Origin: Streptosporangiaceae bacterium
GTDB taxonomy: Bacteria; Actinomycetota; Actinomycetes; Streptosporangiales; Streptosporangiaceae
Assembly: GCA_030040475.1 (NCBI GenBank)
Contig: JASHTQ010000218.1
Location: 1-12,669 of the forward strand
Direction: 5' to 3'
DNA: 12,669 nucleotides
Part shown: one piece after another, positions 5,715 through 12,180 of the stretch
Position numbering within the stretch: the first letter of the stretch is position 1
Layout of the letters: each line of letters starts with the position of its first letter
Notes under the pieces: generated by a model
Seen by the model: the letters and a program-made list of their open reading frames with translations, nothing else
Database searches by the model: none
What the model was told of the DNA's origin: nothing
Translations under genes and position numbers: made by a program

Positions 5715-6569
5715 TTGAAGTTCGGCGTCATCTATCACACGGCGTACAGCGGGGTCGACCCCGACAACATGATCGCGGTCGCGCGGCACGCGGAAGAGTG
5801 CGGGTTCGAGTCCTTCTACCTGCCCGAGCACATCGTGCTGTACCCCGGAGCCTCGGCAGGCACGGTCACGTTCCCGCCCGGCCTGGTGATTGCCGACCCG
5901 CTCGAGTGCCTGAGCTTCGTCTCGGCTGCCACCGAACGCATCCTGCTCGGCACCGGCGTCCTGCTGCTGCCCTACCACCATCCGGTCGTGCTCGCCAAGC
6001 GGCTGGCCACGATCGACGCGCTGTCCAGGGGCCGGATGCGGCTGTTCGGCATCGGCGTCGGCGCGCTGCCGGGGGAGGCCGCGGCGACCGGCGTGGACTT
6101 CGCCACCCGAGGCCGGCGCGCCGACGAGGCGATCGACGTGCTCCGCCTGCTCTGGGCAGGCGACGAAACCGGCGTGACCTTCAGCGGCGAGTTCTTCCAG
6201 CTCGCGAACGCCTGCAGCTTCCCCAAGCCGCACGCCGCCCGCACCCTCCCGATCCACGTCGGCGGCTCAAGCCGGGCCGCGGCACGGCGCGCGGGCCTGC
6301 GCGGCGACGGCTACTTCCCCGGCGGCCGGCTCGCCGAGCAGGAGCGCGCCCTCCAGTGGGAGCTCGTCCGCAAGACCGCCACCGACGCCGGCCGGGACCC
6401 GGACGCGCTCGAGTACACCCGCTGGGGATCGATCGACATGTCCGCCGACGACGTCGAGGCGCACGCCGCGCGCGGCACGACCCGCCTGGTCGTCTCGCCC
6501 GCCTCGGCCGACGTCAGCGAGCAGCGCGACCAGCTCTCGGCCCTGGCCGACCGCCTCAGCCTGAGCTGA
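5715..6569 (+). CDS. LLM class F420-dependent oxidoreductase
   Basis: The 284-aa protein is a luciferase-like monooxygenase-fold (TIM barrel) enzyme. Typical segments are the N-terminal KFGVIY strand, AEECGFESFYLPEHI (27-41), LGTGVLLLPYHHPVVLAKRLATIDALSRGR (78-107), GIGVG (112-116), RRADEAIDVLRLLW (134-147) and LPIHVGGSSRAAARRAG (178-194). In actinobacteria most members use coenzyme F420 for hydride transfer; the substrate cannot be predicted. The start is TTG at 5715, read as Met, because GGAGG (5705-5709) lies five bases upstream and the product then begins MKFGVIY as in relatives. Open frame upstream to 5586 is not needed and would overlap the divergent gene. The 3' end is overlapped on the other strand by the C-terminal extension of the B12-binding regulator. 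Confidence 0.88.
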   Translation: MKFGVIYHTAYSGVDPDNMIAVARHAEECGFESFYLPEHIVLYPGASAGTVTFPPGLVIADPLECLSFVSAATERILLGTGVLLLPYHHPVVLAKRLATIDALSRGRMRLFGIGVGALPGEAAATGVDFATRGRRADEAIDVLRLLWAGDETGVTFSGEFFQLANACSFPKPHAARTLPIHVGGSSRAAARRAGLRGDGYFPGGRLAEQERALQWELVRKTATDAGRDPDALEYTRWGSIDMSADDVEAHAARGTTRLVVSPASADVSEQRDQLSALADRLSLS

Positions 6570-7363
6570 GCCCAGCCGAGCCGTAACGCTGACGGCGGAA
6601 GGGCGGGTACCCCGGCCCGCGCCAGGTGCTGCAGCTGGCGGAGGCTGTCACCGGGCCGGCCGACCAGGACCCGCAGCGGCGGGGCGGCCCGGCCGATCTC
6701 CCGCGCCGCCCGCACGGCCAGCCGCGCCGCCTGCGTGGTGGCGCACGACAGCACGACCAGGCCGGCCCCGACGCCGAGGGCCAGGCCGGTCACCTCCTCG
6801 GTGGGCAGGTCCGCTGCCAGGTGGTGCACCAGCCAGTGGTCCTCGCGCAGGCTCGCCGCCGCCATCAGCGCGGGCAGCGCGTGCCGTTCGCCGGCCGGGG
6901 TGGCGGTCACCGCGACGCCCCGCGGGCGGCCTTGCGGCTGGCGCGCGCGGGCGGCGATGAGCTGCTCGCAGATGGCGGTGGCCCGGTGCTCGACCGCGAT
7001 CGTCAGCTCGCCCGCGGCCCACTCCTCGCCGATCCGGCGCAACGCCGGCGCGATGATCAGTTCGCACAGATCGGTCACAGGCACGCCGTCGGCGAGCCGG
7101 TCAAGGTCGTGCCGTGCGCCGGTCTCGTTCCCCGTCACGATCGCCGCGTACAGCCGGTCGGCCTGCGCCGCCCAGTCGCGAACCCGGACCTCGGGCCGCG
7201 GCGCCGTGCCGGCGGCCCGGCGCTCCGCCAGCGCCCGGGCGTCGCCCTCGCTGACCTCGTACCCGCCCGCGGTCTTGACCGCGGGGAGCACTCCGTGGCG
7301 GACCCATCCGTAGGCGGTCTGGTAGTGCACCCCGAGAGTGTCGGCGGCCTCCCGCAACTGCAT
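6311..7363 (-). CDS. CarH/LitR-like B12-binding transcriptional regulator (MerR-type HTH)
   Basis: Residues 1-50 form a MerR/excisionase-like DNA-binding domain (LREAADTLGVHYQTAYGWVRHGVLPA, then a TAGGYEV wing). Residues about 65-140 form the helical cap, with W115-x9-E125-H126, the signature over the upper face of adenosylcobalamin in CarH. From 148 to about 255 is a Rossmann-like B12-binding domain with E159-R-H161-A-L-P164, where His161 should ligate cobalt; the usual Gly of E/D-x-H-x-x-G is Pro. Known CarH/LitR proteins repress in the dark as AdoCbl-bound tetramers and let go of DNA in light. GGGAGG ends just upstream of ATG 7363. It is divergent from the lipid-modification operon. The normal domain seems to end near 6590; the last ~85 residues overlap the LLM gene antisense and look like read-through of a lost stop. 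Confidence 0.85.
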   Translation of the reverse strand: MQLREAADTLGVHYQTAYGWVRHGVLPAVKTAGGYEVSEGDARALAERRAAGTAPRPEVRVRDWAAQADRLYAAIVTGNETGARHDLDRLADGVPVTDLCELIIAPALRRIGEEWAAGELTIAVEHRATAICEQLIAARARQPQGRPRGVAVTATPAGERHALPALMAAASLREDHWLVHHLAADLPTEEVTGLALGVGAGLVVLSCATTQAARLAVRAAREIGRAAPPLRVLVGRPGDSLRQLQHLARAGVPALPPSALRLGWAQLRLRRSARAESWSRCSLTSAEAGETTRRVVPRAACASTSSADMSIDPQRVYSSASGSRPASVAVLRTSSHWRARSCSASRPPGK

Positions 7364-7381
7364 GACCGCCTCCCAGGTGGT

Positions 7382-7432
7382 TTGAGCTGGCTCGTTTAGT
7401 GTAATTTAGTATTGTTTTACTGCGCCGGACAA
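7382..7432. promoter_or_regulatory. Divergent promoter/operator region with 10-bp direct repeats
   Basis: An A/T-rich island contains TTTAGT at 7395 and 7405 and the related TTTTAC at 7415, spaced exactly 10 bases apart. CarH-type tetramers bind 11-bp direct repeats, so this is a natural operator candidate, although the period is one base shorter. On the minus strand TTGTCC (7432-7427), 18 bases, TAAATT (7408-7403) could be the regulator's promoter. On the plus strand TTGAGC (7382-7387), 19 bases, TAGTAT (7407-7412) is a weaker candidate for the operon. Both overlap the repeats. Regulator binding is inferred. Confidence 0.5.
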
Positions 7433-7474
7433 CGACCAGGTGATCACGACCCGCCACGGAGGAAGGCCGCAGAC

Positions 7475-8851
7475 ATGGGACTCAGGTACTCCAGCGTGAT
7501 AGCCGCCGGGCCGGACGAGGTGTTCACCTGGCACACCCGCCCCGGGGCCATCGCGAGGCTGACGCCGCCGTGGCTGCCCATAAAGGTGGTACGCGAGGCC
7601 GCGTCGGTCCGGGACGGCCGGGCGGTGCTTGCCCTGCCCGGCGGGCTGCGATGGGTAGCCGCGCACCAGCCGGACAGCTACGATCCGCCGAGCCGGTTCG
7701 CCGACGCACTGGAGTCCCTCCCGCTGTCGTGGCGGCACGTCCACGAGTTCGCCCCGGCGGGCGAGCAGCACACCGTGGTCACCGACCTGGTCGACACGCC
7801 GCTGCCCGTGCGCGTGCTCAAGCCCGCGTTCGCCTACCGGCACCGGCAGCTTGCCGGTGACCTGGAGGCCCACGCCAGGGCCCGCGCGGTTTGCCCGGAT
7901 CTGCTAACGGTAGCGGTCACCGGCTCCGGCGGCTTGATCGGTACCGCGCTGACCGCGCTGCTGACCACCGGCGGCCACCGGGTGATACGGCTGGTACGGC
8001 GGCCGGCCCGGGGCCCGCAGGAGCGCCGCTGGCAGCCGGCGGATCCGGATCCCGACCTCCTGAACGGGATCGACGCGGTGATCCACCTGGCCGGCGCCTC
8101 GCTCGCCGGGCGCTTCACCGCCGCGCACAAGCGGGAGATCCGCGACAGCCGGATCACCCCCACCCGCCGCCTGGCCGAACTCGCCGCGGCCTCGGGCCGC
8201 ATCAGCAACCTGCGCGCGTTCGTGACCGCGTCGGCGATCGGGATCTACGGCCCGGATCGGAAGGACGAGGTGCTGACCGAGGACGGCCACAGGGGTGAGG
8301 GGTTCCTCGCCGACGTGGTGGCCGGCTGGGAGCAGGCCGCCGCCCCGGCCGCCGCGGCAGGCATCAGGACCGTGCAGGTCCGTACCGGCATCGTGCAGAC
8401 CCCGCGCGGCGGCATGCTCCGCTACCTGTACCCGTTGTTCGCGGCGGGCCTCGGCGGGCGGCTTGGCGATGGCAGCCAGTGGCTCTCCTGGATCGGCCTG
8501 GATGACCTGCTGGACGTCTACCTCCGGGCGGTAACGGACCCGGCCCTGTCCGGGCCGGTCAACGCCGTTGCCCCGGAGCCGGTTCGCAACGCCGCCTACA
8601 CCCGCGCGCTGGCGGCCGTGCTGCGCCGCCCGGCGCTGCTGCCCGTTCCCGCGTTCGGGCCACGGCTGCTGCTCGGCGCGGAAGGGGCCGGTGAGCTCGC
8701 CGGGGCGAGCCAGCGCGTCCGGCCGCAACGGCTGGTCGACGCCGGGCACCGGTTCCGCCACCCCGGGCTCGAGGCCGCCCTCCGGCACGTGCTCGGCCAC
8801 GAGCAAGCCGCCCCGGCTCCCGCCGCGAGCGCGTCGGCCAGGCCCGCATGA
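7475..8851 (+). CDS. SRPBCC domain-TIGR01777 family epimerase/oxidoreductase
   Basis: The 458-aa two-domain protein opens the lipid operon. Residues 1 to about 140 resemble an SRPBCC (START/Bet v 1-like) hydrophobic-ligand domain (RYSSVIAAGPDEVFTWHTRPGAIARLTPPW). From about 144 there is an extended SDR/NAD(P)-binding domain with TGSGGLIG (149-156), VIHLAGASLAGRF (202-214) and SAIGIYG (253-259), ending in a DUF1731-type tail (SQRVRPQRLVDAGHRFRHPGLEAAL). This matches the TIGR01777 (YfcH-like) family, whose reaction is not established; the SRPBCC part suggests a hydrophobic substrate. ATG 7475 follows a GGAGGAAGG stretch (7458-7466). The next gene starts 10 bases after its stop. Confidence 0.88.
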   Translation: MGLRYSSVIAAGPDEVFTWHTRPGAIARLTPPWLPIKVVREAASVRDGRAVLALPGGLRWVAAHQPDSYDPPSRFADALESLPLSWRHVHEFAPAGEQHTVVTDLVDTPLPVRVLKPAFAYRHRQLAGDLEAHARARAVCPDLLTVAVTGSGGLIGTALTALLTTGGHRVIRLVRRPARGPQERRWQPADPDPDLLNGIDAVIHLAGASLAGRFTAAHKREIRDSRITPTRRLAELAAASGRISNLRAFVTASAIGIYGPDRKDEVLTEDGHRGEGFLADVVAGWEQAAAPAAAAGIRTVQVRTGIVQTPRGGMLRYLYPLFAAGLGGRLGDGSQWLSWIGLDDLLDVYLRAVTDPALSGPVNAVAPEPVRNAAYTRALAAVLRRPALLPVPAFGPRLLLGAEGAGELAGASQRVRPQRLVDAGHRFRHPGLEAALRHVLGHEQAAPAPAASASARPA

Positions 8852-8861
8852 GGCCGCCGAC

Positions 8862-10118
8862 GTGACCAGGCGGCGGATCGCCGTCATCGGCGGCGGCGTC
8901 AGCGGCCTGACCGCCGGATACATCCTGTCGCGATCGGCTCACGTGACGCTGTTCGAGGCCGACAGCCGGCTGGGCGGCCACGCCGACACCCGCCTGGTCG
9001 GGCAGGTCCCCGTCGACACCGGGTTCATCGTCTACAACGAGCGCACCTATCCGCTGCTCACCCGGCTGTTCGCCGAGCTGGGGGTGACCACCAGGCCGTC
9101 CGAGATGAGCATGTCGGTCCGCTGCCGCGGCTGCGGCCTGCACTACGCGGGCAAGCGGGGCCTGGGCGGCCTCGTCCCGGGCCTGAGCCGGGGCGGCGGG
9201 GCGTTCCTGCGGATGCTCGCCGAAATCCCGCGGTTCCACCGCGCCGCCCGGCGGCTGCTTGCCGACGGCGCGCCCGGGGACCTGACCTTCGGCGGGTTTC
9301 TCCGCCGCGGCGGCTATTCCGGCTACTTCCAGGCCCATTTCGCGCTGCCGCTGGTCGCGGCGGTGTGGTCGTGCCCGGCCGGGACGGCGCTTGAGTATCC
9401 CGCCTGCTACCTGTTCGCCTTCCTGGCCAACCACGGGATGCTGTCGGTGTCCGGCTCACCGCAGTGGCGCACGGTAGCCGGCGGTTCCAGGTGCTACGTC
9501 GAGCGGGCCGCGCGGCACCTCGCCTGCGTCCGGCTCGGCGTACCGGCCCGCGCGGTGCGCCGCTACCCGGACGGCGCGGAGATACGGGATGCCGCGGGCC
9601 AGCTAACCGACTTCGACGCCGTCGTCATCGCCACCCATCCCGACCAGGCGCTGCGGCTGCTTGACCGGCCCACCCGCGCCGAGCGGGACGTGCTCGGCGC
9701 GTTCACCTACACCCAGAACCCGGCCCTGCTGCACACCGACACCGGCCTCCTGCCGCGCCGCCGCGGGATCAGGGCCTCGTGGAACTACGAGCTCGGCCAC
9801 TGCCAGGCGGCGAGCACGCGCCACCGCCAGGGCCCGCGGATCAGCTACCACATGAACCGCCTGCAGGGCCTGCCGCCCGACCGCGACTACATCGTGACCC
9901 TGAACGGCGAGGACGCCGTGGACCAGCGCCGCGTGATCGCCCGGATGGACTACGCGCATCCCGCCTACACGCCGGCCGCGGTCGCCGCGCAGCGCCGCCT
10001 GCCCGCGCTGAACACGCCGGTCAGCGCGTTCGCCGGCGCCTACCACGGGTGGGGTTTTCACGAGGACGGCTGCCGGTCCGGCGCCCAGGCGGCCCGCGCG
10101 CTCGGGGGGACCTGGTGA
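8862..10118 (+). CDS. FAD-dependent amine-oxidase-like protein of fatty acid modification cluster
   Basis: The 418-aa protein begins with a dinucleotide-binding fold: IGGGVSG (9-15), acidic E32 (LFEAD), GGHADT (38-43) and DTGFIVYNERTYP (52-64). Its C-terminal end (FAGAYHGWGFHEDGCRSG) is a second FAD-contact segment typical of flavin amine oxidase-like proteins. Members encoded beside DUF1365 and Cfa-type genes have been annotated as cyclopropane/cyclopropene fatty acid synthesis flavoproteins; a related flavoprotein acts as a fatty acyl desaturase in furan fatty acid synthesis in Rhodobacter. Dehydrogenation of a methylated acyl chain is therefore plausible but inferred. GTG 8862 is chosen because GAGG lies eight bases upstream and the product starts VTRRRIAVIGGG. 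The stop overlaps the next start as GTGA. Confidence 0.87.
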   Translation: MTRRRIAVIGGGVSGLTAGYILSRSAHVTLFEADSRLGGHADTRLVGQVPVDTGFIVYNERTYPLLTRLFAELGVTTRPSEMSMSVRCRGCGLHYAGKRGLGGLVPGLSRGGGAFLRMLAEIPRFHRAARRLLADGAPGDLTFGGFLRRGGYSGYFQAHFALPLVAAVWSCPAGTALEYPACYLFAFLANHGMLSVSGSPQWRTVAGGSRCYVERAARHLACVRLGVPARAVRRYPDGAEIRDAAGQLTDFDAVVIATHPDQALRLLDRPTRAERDVLGAFTYTQNPALLHTDTGLLPRRRGIRASWNYELGHCQAASTRHRQGPRISYHMNRLQGLPPDRDYIVTLNGEDAVDQRRVIARMDYAHPAYTPAAVAAQRRLPALNTPVSAFAGAYHGWGFHEDGCRSGAQAARALGGTW

Positions 10119-10915
10119 GGGCCGGCCGGCGCCCGCTGGCCCGGGGAGCGGTGCTGTACGAGTGCCGGATCACCCACGTGCGGACCGCGCCGCTGCGGAA
10201 CGCGTTCACCTACCGCACCTACCAGTGGCTGGTCGACCTCGACCACCTGCCCAGACTCGGGCCTGGCCTGGGCCTGCTCGCGGGTTTCAGGTCCCGCGAC
10301 CACCTCGGCGACCCGCAGCGCCCGATCAGGGAGAACCTCGACCGGTTCCTGCAGGCGCGCGGCGTCAGCCTGGACGGCGGCAGGGTGACGATGCTCGCGC
10401 ACGCGCGGGTGCTCGGCTACGTGTTCAACCCGCTGACCGTCTACTGGTGCCACCGCCCGGACGGCACGCTCGCCTGCGTGGTGGCCGAGGTGCACAACAC
10501 CTACCGGCAGCGCCACGCCTACCTGCTGCGCACCGACGAACACGGCCGGGCTCAGGTGCCGAAACAGTTCTACGTCTCGCCGTTCAACCCCGTCGACGGC
10601 GGCTACCTGATGAGCCTGCCAGAGCCCCGCCTGCCAGAGCCCCGCCCGCCGGGCAAGCATCCGCCGGGCACCCAGGCCTCGCGCCTCGCGCTGAGCGTCA
10701 CGCTCCGCCGCCCGGACGGGCACTCGCTCGTGGCCAGCGTGCACGGCACCGGCAGGCCGGCCACCGCCCGGGCGCTGCTCGCCGCCACCGCCCGCCACCC
10801 CTGGTCCACCGCGGCCGTGTCCGCGCTGATCCGCTGCCAGGGAATCAGGCTCTACCTGCGCGGGCTTCCCGTCATCCCGCGGCCGCCGCATCCACCCCAG
10901 GAGGACGTCCAGTGA
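10115..10915 (+). CDS. DUF1365 family protein
   Basis: The 266-aa protein shows the DUF1365 hallmarks: HVRTAPLRNAFTYRTYQWLVD (21-41), GYVFNPLTVYWC (101-112), VHNTYRQRHAY (127-137) and KQFYVSPFNPVDGGY (150-164). The family has no established reaction but is repeatedly found between a flavin amine oxidase-like gene and a Cfa-type methyltransferase gene, as here, so a helper or enzymatic role in acyl-chain modification is inferred. GTG 10115 overlaps the upstream TGA (GTGA) and is preceded by a G-rich ribosome site (10104-10110). Residues about 168-177 contain a duplicated LPEPR from a 15-bp tandem repeat, in what looks like a loop. Its stop overlaps the next GTG. Confidence 0.87.
   Translation: MRAGRRPLARGAVLYECRITHVRTAPLRNAFTYRTYQWLVDLDHLPRLGPGLGLLAGFRSRDHLGDPQRPIRENLDRFLQARGVSLDGGRVTMLAHARVLGYVFNPLTVYWCHRPDGTLACVVAEVHNTYRQRHAYLLRTDEHGRAQVPKQFYVSPFNPVDGGYLMSLPEPRLPEPRPPGKHPPGTQASRLALSVTLRRPDGHSLVASVHGTGRPATARALLAATARHPWSTAAVSALIRCQGIRLYLRGLPVIPRPPHPPQEDVQ
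10614..10646. repeat. 15-bp tandem repeat inside the DUF1365 gene
   Basis: GCCTGCCAGAGCCCC occurs at 10614-10628 and again, perfectly, at 10629-10643, followed by three more matching bases. It duplicates LPEPR in frame. Such a unit can expand or contract without a frameshift. Confidence 0.9.
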
Positions 10916-12180
10916 CCGGCATCAGCACCCAGCCGGGCCAGCGCGGCATCGACGCCGAGCGGTGGCCCGACGTCGCCGCGGCGGCCGGCTCCCCGGCCCG
11001 CGCCGCCGTGGCCCGCGCCCTGTTCACCAGGGCGGCGACCTGCCTGCCGCTGCTCGTGCGCTTCCCCGACGGCCGCCTGCGAGGCGCCGGAGCCGCCGGA
11101 GCCCCGGTCATGATCCTGCACCGGCCCCGGGCGTTCTTCCGCCGGTTCGGCGCCTCCGGCCTGATCGGCTTCGGCGAGTCCTACCTGGCCGGCGACTGGG
11201 ACTGCGCGGACCTGACCGGACTGCTCACCGTCTTCGCCAGCCACGTCACCGACCTCGTCCCGCCCTGGCTGCAGCGGATGCGCACGATGGCCGTGCGCCG
11301 CCCGCCGCCCGCCGACCTGCAGACGAGGGAAGGCGCCCGCCGCAACGTCGGCCACCACTATGACCTGTCCAACGAGCTGTTCGCGCTCTTCCTCGACGAG
11401 ACCATGACCTATTCCGCGGCGCTTTTCGCCACGACAGCCGAGGGCACCCCGGTCGCCGCCGACCACTTGCTGGCCGACGCCCAGCGGCGCAAGATCGACC
11501 GCCTGCTCGACCGGGCGGGCGTCGGGCCGCGCACCAGACTGCTCGAGATCGGCACCGGCTGGGGCGAGCTGGCGCTGCGGGCCGCCAGACGCGGCGCCAC
11601 CGTGGTCACCGTGACGATCTCGCGGGAGCAGCAAGCGCTCGCCCACAAGCGGGTCGCCGAGGAAGGACTAGACCGCCAGGTGAGCGTGCAACTGCGCGAC
11701 TACCGCGACATCGAGGGCACCTTCGACGCCGTCTGCTCGTGCGAGATGATCGAGGCGGTCGGCGACCGCTACTGGGACGGCTACTTCGCCGCGCTCGACC
11801 GGCACCTGGCGCCCGGCGGCCGTGTCGGCCTGCAGGCGATCACGATGCCGCACGACCGGATGCTGGCCACCAGGAACACCTACACCTGGATCGGCAAGTA
11901 CATCTTCCCCGGCGGCCAGCTTCCCTCGATCACCGCCGTCCAGGACAGCCTGGCCAGCTCCACCAGGCTCCGGGTGATCGACCGCGACGACTTCGGCCCG
12001 CACTACGCGGAGACGCTCAGGATCTGGCGGGAACGCTTCCATGCCCGCAGGGCCGAGGTCGCCGCGCTCGGCTTCGACGAGGTGTTCGACCGCATGTGGA
12101 CCTTCTACCTGTGCTACTCGGAGGCCGGCTTCCGCTCCGGCTACCTCGACGTCAGCCAGCTCACCCTGGCCCGGATATGA
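10912..12180 (+). CDS. Cyclopropane-fatty-acyl-phospholipid synthase family methyltransferase
   Basis: The 422-aa protein is a SAM-dependent Cfa-type enzyme that methylates or methylenates double bonds of phospholipid acyl chains. The N-terminal accessory domain (about 1-135) includes the GFGESYLAGDWDCADL segment (86-101). The catalytic domain shows NVGHHYDLSNELF (145-157), DETMTYSAALF (162-172), the SAM loop LLEIGTGWGEL (210-220), SCEMIEAVG (276-284), FPGG (332-335) and YLCYSEAGFRSG (399-410). Products could be cyclopropane, methyl-branched or methylated unsaturated precursors of furan fatty acids; sequence alone does not decide. GTG 10912 overlaps the DUF1365 stop, with AGGAGG (10899-10904) seven bases upstream. 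The stop overlaps the next ATG. Confidence 0.92.
   Translation: MTGISTQPGQRGIDAERWPDVAAAAGSPARAAVARALFTRAATCLPLLVRFPDGRLRGAGAAGAPVMILHRPRAFFRRFGASGLIGFGESYLAGDWDCADLTGLLTVFASHVTDLVPPWLQRMRTMAVRRPPPADLQTREGARRNVGHHYDLSNELFALFLDETMTYSAALFATTAEGTPVAADHLLADAQRRKIDRLLDRAGVGPRTRLLEIGTGWGELALRAARRGATVVTVTISREQQALAHKRVAEEGLDRQVSVQLRDYRDIEGTFDAVCSCEMIEAVGDRYWDGYFAALDRHLAPGGRVGLQAITMPHDRMLATRNTYTWIGKYIFPGGQLPSITAVQDSLASSTRLRVIDRDDFGPHYAETLRIWRERFHARRAEVAALGFDEVFDRMWTFYLCYSEAGFRSGYLDVSQLTLARI

Noticed and set aside
2868..7363. The ECF sigma factor as a LitS-type partner of the B12 regulator
   Set aside because: LitR-LitS pairs are adjacent in known cases; here they are over 2.8 kb apart with unrelated genes between and no shared repeat upstream.
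7904..8923. 339-codon minus-strand frame opposite the epimerase gene
   Set aside because: No recognisable motif; the plus strand encodes Rossmann and DUF1731 segments throughout.
10162..10911. Long in-frame extension upstream of the Cfa methyltransferase
   Set aside because: It overlaps the DUF1365 gene fully and is Arg/Pro-rich; GTG 10912 has AGGAGG seven bases before it.
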